NCBI GenBank assembly: GCA_027487485.1 | Contig: JAIYDN010000059.1 | Span: 62,001-126,000, forward strand | DNA length: 64,000 bases | Reading direction: 5' to 3' | Source of the DNA: Planctomycetaceae bacterium | GTDB taxonomy: Bacteria; Planctomycetota; Planctomycetia; Pirellulales; Pirellulaceae | Part shown: positions 44,801 to 53,795 of the stretch, one piece after another | Position numbering within the stretch: position 1 is the stretch's first letter | Layout: each line of letters begins with the position of its first letter | Position numbers and translations under genes: made by a program | The notes under the pieces: model-generated | Database searches by the model: none | Seen by the model: the letters and a program-made list of their open reading frames with translations, nothing else | Told to the model about the DNA's origin: nothing

Positions 44801-45086
44801 GGTATTCTCAGAGCCCATCGACCCCAAGTCGGTCACCGAAGATCGCATCGCAATCAAAACTTGGTCACTCAAAAGATCCAAACGCTATGGATCGGATCAC
44901 CATAACGAAAAACAACTAACCATTCGATCGATACGAGTGTCTGCGGATGGCAAACGTATCGATATCGATCTGCCGAAGCTGAAACCCACGTGGTGCATGG
45001 AGATTCAATATGAATTTCAAACGCTCGCGGGTGATAAGGCTGAAGGGGTGATCCATAACACCATCCACGTATTAGATGGTTCGTAA
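41811..45086 (+). CDS. Large secreted di-heme protein with propeller region (planctomycete type)
   Basis: The ATG at 41811 has AAGGA upstream; an ATG at 41748 is less likely. The 1091-residue product has a signal peptide (KVGVAICLAMIAMGVCS), a cytochrome c domain of the TIGR02603 type with CSKCH (about 63-67) and LLVEKTDSQIVLRDA, a second cytochrome domain with CGNCH (about 239), a DUF6797-like carbohydrate-binding beta region (GNGPGWANPGTG, HRRYGPLPKNWGNYLGQYHH), and a propeller-like region with FTGLDFFADGSMAVCTWDGD and AANGVCLNPDGS. It should act in the periplasm, linking oxidation of a sugar or alcohol to electron transfer. No other oxidoreductase is adjacent on this strand. Confidence 0.78.
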   Translation: MAKVGVAICLAMIAMGVCSVNTNAQFLEQELLKTDSQMLGELAQRDGDAARGAVVFFQQSMACSKCHSVSDGVASNLGPSLVNTKEPLANSQIVEAILEPSKAIRKGFETASVLTTEGETVTGLLVEKTDSQIVLRDATNQLVAIPISDVDQYTNRSQSMMPAGQMNQLTSRQQFFDLVKYLIEIRDGGPKRAKELQPSDAMLAMKLPEYEARIDHAGFVREWGPESLARGEAIYRRVCGNCHGTKEELGSLPTALRFAEGKFKNGSDPLSMYRTLTRGFGFMPAQSWMVPSQKYDVIHYIRETFLRPFNASQLLPIDASYLAGLPPGDTRGPEPSTIEAWSAMDYGASLTHCYETPGDALNIAYKGTAVRLDSGAGGVSRGQNWMIFDSDTLRVSTAWYASEGQDKSRFIDWRDIQMNGEHQVHPRVSGHVVLANGNGPGWANPGTGSFADDQRIEGRDHRRYGPLPKNWGNYLGQYHHGSKVVFAYTLGNTKVLESPACLSNVSDETPPAFLRTLNIGPRDQDLILQVADTTTDDTLVSLGNSKTPFAIATKDLHAGVLPTTLQVSWTLDEGNLRLRIPAGSEPLQFCLWVAENRNQESPELTQLANQFAAGLIDHGFDLSQLTQGGPAQWPQILESTIATSFDKGPFAVDVLNAPDSNPWLAQMRFTGLDFFADGSMAVCTWDGDVWRVRIADQENRLQWQRIASGLFQPLGLKIINEKIHLTCRDQLAVLHDLNGDGETDFYQCLNNDHQVTEHFHEFAMGLQVDDQGNFYYAKSGRHALEAVVPQHGTLLRVSPDGSSTDILATGFRAANGVCLNPDGSFLVTDQEGFWNPKNRINWVTLNPSGKPNFYGNMFGYHDVTDSSDAAMEPPLCWITNAFDRSPAELLWVNSPKWKTLNGSLLNLSYGYGKVFSVLQEQVNGARQGGMIQLPIPNFPTGVMRGRFRPQDQELYLCGMFAWAGDATAPGGFYRLRVTEQPVVLPIELHAKKGGLQLVFSEPIDPKSVTEDRIAIKTWSLKRSKRYGSDHHNEKQLTIRSIRVSADGKRIDIDLPKLKPTWCMEIQYEFQTLAGDKAEGVIHNTIHVLDGS

Positions 45087-45090
45087 GCTG

Positions 45091-45377
45091 GCCTCGTAGC
45101 CTCGTCCACTACTAAACTCGTAGTGGATCTGGCTACAGATCCCTGAACAACGACTACGCTAATCCAAATGCAGGGCCTCGTAGCCTCGTCCACTACAGGA
45201 TCGCGGGCCTCGTAGCCTCGTCCACTACCAAACTCGTAGTGGATCTGGCTACAGATCCCTGAACAACGACTACGCTAATCCAAATGCAGGGCCTCGTAGC
45301 CTCGTCCACTACAGAATCGCAGGGCCTCGTAGCCTCGTCCACTACAGGATCGCGGGCCTCGTAGCCTCGTCCACTAC
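45091..45377. repeat. Six copies of a 22-bp repeat with two larger units
   Basis: GCCTCGTAGCCTCGTCCACT followed by AC occurs at 45091, 45175, 45207, 45291, 45324 and 45356. Twice (after copies 1 and 3) comes a segment of about 60 bases beginning AAACTCGTAGTGGATCTGGC, which is partly the inverse of the 22-mer and can pair with it. The array fills the spacer between convergent genes, and copy 6 contains the stop codon of the methyltransferase gene. Spacers are not unique, so it is not a CRISPR array. Confidence 0.85.
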
Positions 45378-46594
45378 CAGAGCGATGCTTTCAGAGAACC
45401 TTGTTCGATCAGTTTGCGTTCAAGCGTCAATCTTGGCACACCCAATTGAGCAGCAAAAGAAGCCACTTCTTGCAACGCCGTGTCAGCTTGAACCTGAGCA
45501 TCGCCCAGTTGCGACTTTCGCAGAACAGCTCGTATCAGCAAGTTCTTAGGCGTATGCTCCGTCTCAATGAACTCCAGCAATTGAGTTTGATAACCCACGG
45601 CGGAGAGAAGCGAGGTTCGTAACGAATCCGTCGCCATCGATGCGAACCGCTCTCGGATGATTCCGAAATTGGTTAGCGGGGGCAAGGCTGTTTCCTGAAG
45701 ATGACTATGCAGTTCGTGCTGACAGCACGGGACCGCCAGAATAACGCTGGCGTTCCATAGAACTGCTTGCGCTAACGCAAAGTCAGTCGCCGTATCGCAA
45801 GCGTGCAACGATATCACAACGTCGACGTCTTGCTCTGGCTTGTAGCCCGCGATGTCACCCACCTCAAAGGTCAGATTGCTCAGGGCCAATCGGTCCACAA
45901 TTCGATTGCAAGTTTCGACGACATCGGCTCGGCGATCTAAACCGACGATGTGACAACTGCGTTGAAGGACATGAGTCAACAAGTAATGTGTCGCAAACGT
46001 CAGGTAGCTTTTGCCACAGCCGAAATCGACCACTCGGAGCGTCCGGTCTTTCGGCAGCTTCTCGGCAACGTCGAGAATGAATTCCAGAAATCGATTGATC
46101 TGTTTGAACTTTTTGGAATGGCTCGCATGCACCTTGCCGCTAGCGGACATCACGCCCGTCTCGACCAAGAAAGGACAGACCACCCCGTCTTGAATCAGAT
46201 GATTGCGGGTGCGATTGTGGCTGGTTATCTCGGAATCTGGACTAGGAACAGCGATTTCCAATTGCGTTTGCCGCAGCAAGCACTTCCCTTTTTTGGAGTA
46301 CTTTGCCTCAATGGAATGTGTGGTCGTGGTCAGGTGAACATTGCGGAAGGCAGTGGTTGCTAATCGCACCAGTTCCGTTTCCGCTTCCTGCCAATCATAA
46401 TTCTTATGAAACTGCTGAGTGGCAGTTTGGGACGTGAATTGAAGATGGGTCGAATCATTAATTAAGATCGGTCGAACATCGACCCGCGAATAAGGGCCGT
46501 CTGCCGACCGTGGTGAACTGAAAACGACTTTCCTGATCGAACGTGCCCGGGTTGATGCTTGGACAAGTTCGATCAGGTTGGTTTCGTTTTCCAT
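45374..46594 (-). CDS. Methyltransferase (METTL25/RRNAD1-like)
   Basis: The 406-residue protein has an N-terminal part of about 160 residues with LRQTQLEIAVPSPDSEI, then KFKQINRFLEFILDVAEKLP, RVVDFGCGKSYLTFATHYLL (SAM motif I, about residue 190), CHIVGLDRRADVVETCN, VVISLHACDTATDFALAQAV and ILAVPCCQHELHS. The DFGCGKSYLTFA, HACDT and PCC sequence is typical of the METTL25-like family, whose members modify RNA. The start is an ATG at 46594 (a GTG at 46597 is adjacent). It follows the ThuA-heme gene by nine bases. The stop lies inside a repeat. Confidence 0.8.
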   Translation of the reverse strand: MENETNLIELVQASTRARSIRKVVFSSPRSADGPYSRVDVRPILINDSTHLQFTSQTATQQFHKNYDWQEAETELVRLATTAFRNVHLTTTTHSIEAKYSKKGKCLLRQTQLEIAVPSPDSEITSHNRTRNHLIQDGVVCPFLVETGVMSASGKVHASHSKKFKQINRFLEFILDVAEKLPKDRTLRVVDFGCGKSYLTFATHYLLTHVLQRSCHIVGLDRRADVVETCNRIVDRLALSNLTFEVGDIAGYKPEQDVDVVISLHACDTATDFALAQAVLWNASVILAVPCCQHELHSHLQETALPPLTNFGIIRERFASMATDSLRTSLLSAVGYQTQLLEFIETEHTPKNLLIRAVLRKSQLGDAQVQADTALQEVASFAAQLGVPRLTLERKLIEQGSLKASLW

Positions 46595-46603
46595 CACTCA
46601 GTT

Positions 46604-49600
46604 TTATTCCACGGTCTGAATCGTAATCGCCATCACCACTGGGGCAGAACTATCTGGCCCCTTGATGAGTTCGATCTTCGAAAGCGATTCCTTCGATGTT
46701 GGTCGAACCGATAGGTATCTTATCTGGCGACCGTCTAAATCGAAAGCAAATTCGCTCTTAGGAACGTCAACGCGTTGAATGTAGTCCGCAAAATGCTCAC
46801 CATTGATCAAATTATGATCTTCGGTGGTACCATCGGCGAAATGCAACCGAACAATCATCGATACCGACCCAGCTCGGGAAGCCGGGAAGGACCAACCCCC
46901 AACGCCGCCCAGAATATGGATGGCTACCGCCGACGCTCGGCAAGTGATTTCAACCTGCTTTGGCATCTTGGGGGCAAACTTACCATTAGGACCGTTCAGC
47001 ATGATCGCATTGGGCTGCGAATCACCCTGGGGATCGATCAATAAGAAGGGCACCTCTTTGAACATTTTGGGAGACCAGTCTGGAAAGACGAGCCGTTCAA
47101 TCGTGTTCTCTTCATCGAAGAACATGCCCTTGGTGGTAATTGAGGTTGCGACGCTGTTGATTGGCAATGGCACGTACTTGCCTTTGCTTGTCAGAAACTC
47201 AAGCAAGTCGGTCATTTCCGTCTTGGTCATTTGCCCTTCGAAGCCTTCAGGCATCAATGACTTTTGCGACGCGATCAGTTCTTCGATGTCCTCGCGGAGA
47301 ACGACTTCTCGTTTCCCTTGCGAATTGATCAGCTCGAGCGATGTCTTGCTCTCACTGGCCAACATACCCGTCAAAACAATCCCGTCGGTGGTACGAATGC
47401 TGTAGGTTCTAAAGTTCCCTTCAACGCTTCGGCTTGGATCGAGAATGTTCATGAGCAGTTCTTCTTTGGGGTGCACAGCCATCCCGGTAAGATTTGGCCC
47501 AATGTTCACACCGATTTCACCGTGCACGTGGCACAGGGCACAATGCTTTTGATACATGGCTTTTCCATTGGAAACGCTTCCGGTTTCGTGCGTGATAGGC
47601 ATCCAAGCTTCGACCACTTTTTGGCGGTCGCTGTTTGGAACTCCGCCAGCGGATTTCATGACTTCAAGAGCCTTCTTCTTCACTTCCGCATTGGGGTGAT
47701 CCCGTAAGGCTTGCTTTTGGTCGAGTTGCAAATCGTTTAAGGTCAACTTACCAGACTCAATTGCACCCAATAGTTCCAGTGTGGATTGAGGCCGATTCAT
47801 GAGCAGTCGGATCGCCGCCTTCTGAACCTCGGGTGTAAACATGCGAACATGGTCCACCACTAAATCCGCCAAACCTTTCACTCGCGAACCTTCCAGCGAC
47901 CGCAGAATTCCAGTCGCCAATTCAGTCGACGACTGCGTTGAAATCTGGTTTAGGATCTCTTCTACGATTTGCGTGCTTTCCGGTTGGAGCACCACCGATT
48001 GAACGGCAGCCGCGATCCGGCTATTGTCATCCTTGGCGACGTCCGAGAAGACCGAAGTCAGTTCTTTTTGGATGCTTGCAATGCCAGCTTCGAGCCCTTC
48101 GATCTTGACGACCGATGCTAGCTGCAAGACTTGGCTTTTCGTTTCGATCGGAAGATCGCTGTTGAGCCACGATTGAAGCAACGCTGTCTTAGCCTTTTCT
48201 GAGACCTTCAGCGAATGCGTTTTGGGCCAACCTTCGACCAAGCCCCCAACAATTCTCGATGCAATTTCGCCATTCTTCACGGTCGAAATCAATTGTTCAA
48301 AGTCGGAAGCTCCCAGCTTGCTGCGAGCAACGTGTTCGGACACGATGGATACACGGGCGAGCGAAGCAGGTGACAGCTTCAGATCCTTTTGATTCATCAT
48401 GCTTGTCAGGACTTTCGATGCGTGGCGCGAAGCCGCAGCAGTCCAAGCATCCAGCAACCATTTGTCATTGCGAGCTTCGGCACCTTGGGCGACCGATGCA
48501 ATGCGATCTGGTTGCGACAAGACGGTTCCCAAAGCATCTTGATACTCGGGAATGTCGGCAACCTTGAGCAGAGCAGCAAGGCGTACCTGTAGGTCCGTGT
48601 CCATCAAAAGCTGATTTTCTACAATAGCCGCTAGCGTGGTTGGTCCATTTTTGGCCACTTGCAAAGCATTGCGTCGAACGCCCGGGCTTGCATGCTTGAG
48701 CGCCTTCGAAGTGGTTGCCTCGGACAAAGCACCAACGCCATCCAATACCCACAATGCGTGCATCGATCCAACGCACAGCTTATCGGAGTCGGAAGGCCCT
48801 TGTTGGACCAGCGATTGCAATGCAGCAAGCGTCTCTTGCTTCAGCTTAACACGCTCGATCAACAATCGCTGAGCTGTCTTGCGCCAAAGCATGGTTGGGT
48901 GCTGCAAAGCTTCGACCAGGGCTTTCTCGTCGCTTGGATTCAAGCCGTTCTTGACCGATTGGTCTGCTTTGGCATGAGCTGCTGCATCAAGCCCTTCATC
49001 GCCTTGGTAGACCACGCGGTAGATGCGCCCATACTTTTTATCGCGAAGCTCGCTCTCGTAAGCGTTCCCCTTGCCGGTGGTGAAACCTTGAGGCGTTGGG
49101 TTGTGCTGTACAATAAAGTTGTACCAGTCGATAACCCAGACATTTCCATCCGGTCCGACTTCGGCCATCGTCGGCGCTGCCCATTCATCTTGGCTCGCTA
49201 CCAGATTGAATGGACTTGCACTCTTGTAGCCCGCGCCCACTCTATCCAAGATAAAGGTGCCCACCAAGTGCCCGGTCGGCTCGCATACAAAGGCGACTCG
49301 GTTCCACCAAGATTTGGGATATCGTCGCGCGGTGTACAACGCATGGCCGGCGCCCGCGGTATAACCACCGTGCTGGTCCACTTGTCGGACATTCGGTGTG
49401 ATCGCGTCAAATAAATGATTGTCTGCGATAGGGCCCAAAACTTCAGGGGACCAACCATTGACTTGCTCGTAATAGCGATTGGAAATAGGCATAAAGCAAC
49501 TGGGGTTTCCGTTCGCTGTCGAACCAAAAATTAGTCCTTCTTCGCTCAGTCCAAAGCCCCACGTGTTGTTGTTGGTAGACCGCATAAATTCAAGCTTGTT

Positions 49601-51190
49601 GACCCGTATGGAGTGCTCATCAAACTTGTTGGTGCGGCTGGTGTCCACTTTGCCATTCTTGATAGCAAACGTTGGAGCTGTTTCGTCGGAAGCACCTGGT
49701 GCTACAGCGAACCGCCAAAAACCCTGACGGAATTTTTGCTGCTTTTGGCCGTTGATCACCGGTTCGGAATCGTTGTAACCTTGCATGGCCCAAATCCAAT
49801 TATCCAATCCATATTGGAAATTGCTGACACCACCGTGGGTGTCCCCCATGGCCCAACCCGTGATCAATTCTTGTCGCATATCCGCGACGTCATCGCCCGT
49901 GGTGTCCTTCATATAGACAGTCTTTTGCCCGTCCTGAACGATCACCCCGCCGCGGTAGCAAACCAAAGCTGTTGGGATGCTCAACTGAGTTGCAAAGACA
50001 GTAAACTTATCCGCGACACCGTCATGATCTGTGTCTTCGCAAATGCGAATTCGGTCACGGCCCTTGCCGGGTGGTTGAAGTTCGTTTGGATAATCTACGG
50101 TTTCGCATAACCACAGTCGTCCGCGATGGTCCCAGTTCATGGACATTGGCTTGCCGGCCAAACCAGCTTGCTTGGTCGTAACGCCTGGGCTTTCTTGCTC
50201 AGAAGCCCAAAGCTTCAGGTCAAACTGCTTGGGTGTAACAAAGTGTTTTACGGATTCTTCAGGCGAGACGGGGTCTTGCATGGTGGTAATCGGAGCGCCC
50301 ATGGTCCCCCACTTTTGTCCGGGTGTGTAGTTCGGGATCTTGGCACCGACCTCGGTGTAGGTGAAGCTCTTGAGCCCGTCTTCGATCGTTGTCATCTCAG
50401 GAATTGGGAACCGATTGGGATCGGAAAAAGGGGCTACGTCAGCAAGCGATCGCTTGGCGGCCCACTTGATCCCACGTTCCAGCAGATTGTGAAATCCAGC
50501 TTGTTGCCAGGTATCCATGTTGTGTCCCCAGGCGGTGTAGAAAACGCGGCCTTCGCCTTGAGTGCGAATCCAAGTCCAAGGCTCCGCATCCGTTCCTTCT
50601 GCCAGTTTTCCTTCGCGACGTTCTTCCAACACAGTTCGATTGACTGGGTTGTGCTTGTGGTGCACGTAGGTTTCGTCCCAGCTTTCGAAGCCGCCAAAGC
50701 CCTTCATGATTTCATGGTCCGGCTGGGTGATCTTGGTTGCAAAGCGTTCGCCGCCGTGCGATAAGAACTGCCCACCTACCAAGCTGATATAGGCATCCGA
50801 ATTCCTGAAGCAGTACGTGGCACAGTGGATCGGAACCAATCCTTTGCCCTTCTCTACAAATTCGATCAATGCCTTTTCTTGATCTTTGCCGATCTCATCG
50901 ATGTTTGCATAGATCAGCAGCGCATCAATGGTTGCCAGCTTCTGGGGGCTCAGCGTCTCGTCAACACGATCGCTGTACACCAAATCGATGCCGGCTGCGG
51001 CCAGTGGTTCACGGATCGCTCGGAAGAAATTGGCAGGTTGGTGGTGCCCGTTATCGCCAAGTAGAATCGCCTTGACTCGCTCCTGAGCCCACGCTGGGAG
51101 GCTCATGGAAGTCAACACGAACGCAAAAAGCATCAGCAACCGCACACGCTGTGGCAGGCTCTGACACATGAAACAAGATTCAGTACGCAT
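46604..51190 (-). CDS. Large secreted ThuA / PVC-type dehydrogenase / HEAT / cytochrome c protein
   Basis: The ATG at 51190 has GGAG ten bases upstream and is chosen over a TTG at 51220. The 1528-residue product has a signal peptide (RVRLLMLFAFVLTSMSLPAW), a ThuA-like domain (about 38-280, with LLGDNGHHQPANFFRAIREP and LVPIHCATYCFRNSDAYI), a PVC-type propeller dehydrogenase domain (about 340-740, with MSMNWDHRGRLWLCETVDY and DTDHDGVADKFTVFA), a HEAT-like helical region (about 750-1190), cytochrome c with CALCH (about 1216) and heme-pocket GPNLTG, and a beta-sandwich end. Such proteins oxidise or bind glycans outside the cell and pass electrons on (inference). Flanked by Gfo/Idh upstream. Confidence 0.85.
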   Translation of the reverse strand: MRTESCFMCQSLPQRVRLLMLFAFVLTSMSLPAWAQERVKAILLGDNGHHQPANFFRAIREPLAAAGIDLVYSDRVDETLSPQKLATIDALLIYANIDEIGKDQEKALIEFVEKGKGLVPIHCATYCFRNSDAYISLVGGQFLSHGGERFATKITQPDHEIMKGFGGFESWDETYVHHKHNPVNRTVLEERREGKLAEGTDAEPWTWIRTQGEGRVFYTAWGHNMDTWQQAGFHNLLERGIKWAAKRSLADVAPFSDPNRFPIPEMTTIEDGLKSFTYTEVGAKIPNYTPGQKWGTMGAPITTMQDPVSPEESVKHFVTPKQFDLKLWASEQESPGVTTKQAGLAGKPMSMNWDHRGRLWLCETVDYPNELQPPGKGRDRIRICEDTDHDGVADKFTVFATQLSIPTALVCYRGGVIVQDGQKTVYMKDTTGDDVADMRQELITGWAMGDTHGGVSNFQYGLDNWIWAMQGYNDSEPVINGQKQQKFRQGFWRFAVAPGASDETAPTFAIKNGKVDTSRTNKFDEHSIRVNKLEFMRSTNNNTWGFGLSEEGLIFGSTANGNPSCFMPISNRYYEQVNGWSPEVLGPIADNHLFDAITPNVRQVDQHGGYTAGAGHALYTARRYPKSWWNRVAFVCEPTGHLVGTFILDRVGAGYKSASPFNLVASQDEWAAPTMAEVGPDGNVWVIDWYNFIVQHNPTPQGFTTGKGNAYESELRDKKYGRIYRVVYQGDEGLDAAAHAKADQSVKNGLNPSDEKALVEALQHPTMLWRKTAQRLLIERVKLKQETLAALQSLVQQGPSDSDKLCVGSMHALWVLDGVGALSEATTSKALKHASPGVRRNALQVAKNGPTTLAAIVENQLLMDTDLQVRLAALLKVADIPEYQDALGTVLSQPDRIASVAQGAEARNDKWLLDAWTAAASRHASKVLTSMMNQKDLKLSPASLARVSIVSEHVARSKLGASDFEQLISTVKNGEIASRIVGGLVEGWPKTHSLKVSEKAKTALLQSWLNSDLPIETKSQVLQLASVVKIEGLEAGIASIQKELTSVFSDVAKDDNSRIAAAVQSVVLQPESTQIVEEILNQISTQSSTELATGILRSLEGSRVKGLADLVVDHVRMFTPEVQKAAIRLLMNRPQSTLELLGAIESGKLTLNDLQLDQKQALRDHPNAEVKKKALEVMKSAGGVPNSDRQKVVEAWMPITHETGSVSNGKAMYQKHCALCHVHGEIGVNIGPNLTGMAVHPKEELLMNILDPSRSVEGNFRTYSIRTTDGIVLTGMLASESKTSLELINSQGKREVVLREDIEELIASQKSLMPEGFEGQMTKTEMTDLLEFLTSKGKYVPLPINSVATSITTKGMFFDEENTIERLVFPDWSPKMFKEVPFLLIDPQGDSQPNAIMLNGPNGKFAPKMPKQVEITCRASAVAIHILGGVGGWSFPASRAGSVSMIVRLHFADGTTEDHNLINGEHFADYIQRVDVPKSEFAFDLDGRQIRYLSVRPTSKESLSKIELIKGPDSSAPVVMAITIQTVE

Positions 51191-51303
51191 ACTCAAGTAG
51201 CTCCAATTCGATGGTTCCAACCCGAAGGATCGGGATTGGATCGGGGGGTGTTTTGTGGGAAGCTGACCCGTGTGGCCAGTCGTTTTGATGATGTCTTTAC
51301 GGT

Positions 51304-52419
51304 TTAGCTCAAAGTGAATTCGGGGAGCTTCACAAGCTGCCCACCTTGTTTCGTGCTCTCATGAGCACATAAGCCGACGCATGTCCAGTTCGCACTGGTC
51401 ACGGCATTCGGCCAAGGGTCCCGGTCCTCGACCAAGGCAGAGAGAAACTCATGAACCAAATGAGGGTGTGAACCCCCGTGACCGCCACCTTGGATAAAGG
51501 ATAGGTGGTCCGCATCTTGAATCGACTGAGTGAACATTCGAATCGGCTCCGGCAGCAAATGGGCATAGTCTGGAATTTGAACTTCGCTTGCGATTTCGTG
51601 CTCCGGTAGCTTCGCGGTATGCAAAACGTGTGGTTTGCCTTCTACCAGCGACCATTCAAAACTCTTCTTGGTTCCGTAAACATCGAAACTCTCGCGGTAT
51701 TGCCGAGCCGTATCGAACAGGAATCTCCAAATGTGGGCAGCAATATCGCTGTCCTTGATCTTGAGATGGCACGACTCAACAGCGTACTTGTTACCGGATT
51801 TGCGAGCCAATTCTTCACTGATGGTACCCGACCCAAAGCACGATACGTATTCTGCTCGTCCATTCACCAAGCCCAGCACAGGGGACACCACGTGGGTAGC
51901 ATAGTGCATCGGAATCATCCGTTCCCAATACTCGGGCCAGCCTTGCATGTCTTGCGGGTGCGAGGCGGCCATGTACTGGATCTTTCCAAGTTCTCCCTTT
52001 TGGTACATTTCCTTAATGAACAAAAATTCCCGGCTGTAGACGACGGTCTCGGCCATCATGTATTTCAATTTCGTGTCCGCAACCAACTGGCAGATTTGGT
52101 CGCATTCTGCGATGGTGGTGGCCATCGGCACGGTGCACATCACATGCTTGCCCGCCTTCAGAGCTTGCATGCTCATCCAAGCATGATCGGGGATGGGCGA
52201 ATTGATATGGACGAAATCCACTTCAGGATCCTCAAGGACCTTGTCGAATTCCCGATACCTTTTCGCAATGCCGAACCGGTCCCCCACCTGATTCAGATCC
52301 TGTTCGTTCCGACGGCAAATGGCGATCACATTGGCGTTGGGATGCCTCTGGTAAATAGGGATGAATTCGGCGCCAAAACCGAGGCCAACCATAGCAACAT
52401 TGAATTTCTTTTGCGTCAT
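51304..52419 (-). CDS. Gfo/Idh/MocA family oxidoreductase
   Basis: The 371-residue NAD(P)-dependent enzyme starts MTQKKFNVAMVGLGFGAEFI with a Rossmann GxGxxA-like loop, and has EVDFVHINSPIPDHAWMSMQ, GKHVMCTVPMATTIAECDQI (the usual EKP lysine position reads TVPM here) and SHPHLVHEFLSALVEDRDPW. The change of the conserved catalytic-site Lys to a Val-Pro context is odd and may mean a changed chemistry. With the ThuA-like gene downstream it fits a sugar oxidation or isomerisation route. The XylR-type regulator is divergent. Confidence 0.85.
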   Translation of the reverse strand: MTQKKFNVAMVGLGFGAEFIPIYQRHPNANVIAICRRNEQDLNQVGDRFGIAKRYREFDKVLEDPEVDFVHINSPIPDHAWMSMQALKAGKHVMCTVPMATTIAECDQICQLVADTKLKYMMAETVVYSREFLFIKEMYQKGELGKIQYMAASHPQDMQGWPEYWERMIPMHYATHVVSPVLGLVNGRAEYVSCFGSGTISEELARKSGNKYAVESCHLKIKDSDIAAHIWRFLFDTARQYRESFDVYGTKKSFEWSLVEGKPHVLHTAKLPEHEIASEVQIPDYAHLLPEPIRMFTQSIQDADHLSFIQGGGHGGSHPHLVHEFLSALVEDRDPWPNAVTSANWTCVGLCAHESTKQGGQLVKLPEFTLS

Positions 52420-52453
52420 TTTTGGGAGAGTTTAGGAGGGAAGGGATATTTCT

Positions 52454-52465
52454 TGACAATTGTCA
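52454..52465. promoter_or_regulatory. Perfect 12-bp palindrome between divergent regulator and oxidoreductase
   Basis: TGACAATTGTCA lies in the 74-base gap between the Gfo/Idh start (minus) and the XylR-type start (plus). It overlaps a TTGACA-like -35 element for the regulator. Its symmetry and place make it a good candidate binding site for the LacI/AraC-type regulator. Confidence 0.55.
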
Positions 52466-52493
52466 GGTTGATAGTGTTGTCTAAGGGGCCATT

Positions 52494-53732
52494 GTGAGCC
52501 ATGATAAATTGCGCAAAAAAAATGAGATTTTTCACCTGAGTGAGCCACCCGGAATGCGATCGAAAGCCAGAAAAGCGGTTGCCCTCCTGATTGAGACCTC
52601 CAATGCGTATGCCCGTGGATTGCTAGAGGGGATAGTCGAGTATCAACGGGAACGGGACAGCTGGTCGATCTTCTTACCTGAACAAGAGCGTGGTGCAGCT
52701 CCGCCCAGTTGGTTGAACACCTGGGTGGGGGATGGAATCTTGGCTCGAATCGAAACAGCTGCGATCGCACGATCGGTATCGCGGTTGCGGTTACCGGTAG
52801 TTGATCTTAGTTCATCGCGGGTTGTGCCGGACATACCATGGGTTGAAACTGACGATCTTGCGATTGCTACTTTGGCTTTCCAGCATCTTTATGAAAAAGG
52901 GTTTCGCAATTTTGCTTTTTGTGGACCGCGAGGCTTCAATTGGGCTCGGTGGCGTCGAGATCATTTTGTGGCACTTTGCGAGCGTGCGAAGGTGGACATT
53001 CAGGTGCTGGAAACGGAGTCCCCCTATCGCAAAACCAACCTTCGCTCGAAAGATGACGATGCGATTTCCAAGTGGCTTTCGAAGCTGAATAAACCGGTAG
53101 GGATCCTGTGCGCTTACGACATTCAAGCGCAAGTGATCTTAGACACTTGCCGCAATCTGCAGATCTCTGTACCTGAAGAGGTTTCCGTCGTAGGTGTGGA
53201 TAACGATACGATTCTATGCGAGCTGTGTCATCCGTCTTTAACCAGTGTCGTACCAGATGCACGAGGGGCCGGCTATCAAGCGGCAAAACTTTTAGATGAT
53301 TTGATGTCTAAGCGAGCGAGAGGCGCAAATGCAAATGCGACACTGCGGCCGGTGAAGTCTATACTTCTCAAGCCGCTTGGGATGGTACAAAGGCAGTCAT
53401 CCGATATCACTTCGGTTTCGGATCCCAACATTTCAGCGGCGATCCGTTTCATTCGCGACCATGCATGCGATGGAATCAACGTGATTGACGTGTTGTCGCA
53501 TGTCCCTCTTTCGCGGCGTGCTTTAGAGGCTCAGTTCTTCAAAGCAACTGGAAAGACTCCGCATGACATGATCCTTTCGGTTCGATTGGCTCGCGTTCAT
53601 CAACTGCTGAAGGAAAGCGATTTGTCGTTGGACGAGATTGCGAAGCACTCAGGCTTTGAGCATACGGAATACATGAGCGTCGTTTTCAAAAAACACTATG
53701 GTCTTCCGCCCGGGCGCTACCGCCGAAGCTAA
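52494..53732 (+). CDS. XylR-type regulator (LacI-like ligand domain plus AraC DNA-binding domain)
   Basis: The protein has up to 412 residues with AVALLIETSNAYARGLLEGI (about residues 28-47), the start of the XylR ligand domain, LPVVDLSSSRVVPDIPWVET, FRNFAFCGPRGFNWARWRRD, and VSVVGVDNDTILCELCHPSL (LacI/periplasmic-binding type). The last 100 residues hold two AraC helix-turn-helix segments: LSHVPLSRRALEAQFFKATG and LDEIAKHSGFEHTEYMSVVF. A GTG at 52494 has AGGGG upstream; an ATG at 52554 is the alternative and would fit most family members. It should sense a sugar and control the divergent Gfo/Idh-ThuA operon. Confidence 0.87.
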   Translation: MSHDKLRKKNEIFHLSEPPGMRSKARKAVALLIETSNAYARGLLEGIVEYQRERDSWSIFLPEQERGAAPPSWLNTWVGDGILARIETAAIARSVSRLRLPVVDLSSSRVVPDIPWVETDDLAIATLAFQHLYEKGFRNFAFCGPRGFNWARWRRDHFVALCERAKVDIQVLETESPYRKTNLRSKDDDAISKWLSKLNKPVGILCAYDIQAQVILDTCRNLQISVPEEVSVVGVDNDTILCELCHPSLTSVVPDARGAGYQAAKLLDDLMSKRARGANANATLRPVKSILLKPLGMVQRQSSDITSVSDPNISAAIRFIRDHACDGINVIDVLSHVPLSRRALEAQFFKATGKTPHDMILSVRLARVHQLLKESDLSLDEIAKHSGFEHTEYMSVVFKKHYGLPPGRYRRS

Positions 53733-53795
53733 ACCGCCTTCAATAGCTGAAGTGAAGAAGCGTACAAAAGCCGTTCACTTGTCGTTTCTGCTTGT

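Noticed and set aside
45091-45377. Possible CRISPR array
   Set aside because: Repeats are spaced irregularly and the spacers are duplicated, not unique; no cas genes nearby.
51619-52497. Long open frame (292 codons) antisense to the Gfo/Idh gene
   Set aside because: It is a shadow of a clear oxidoreductase and ends in the divergent promoter region.
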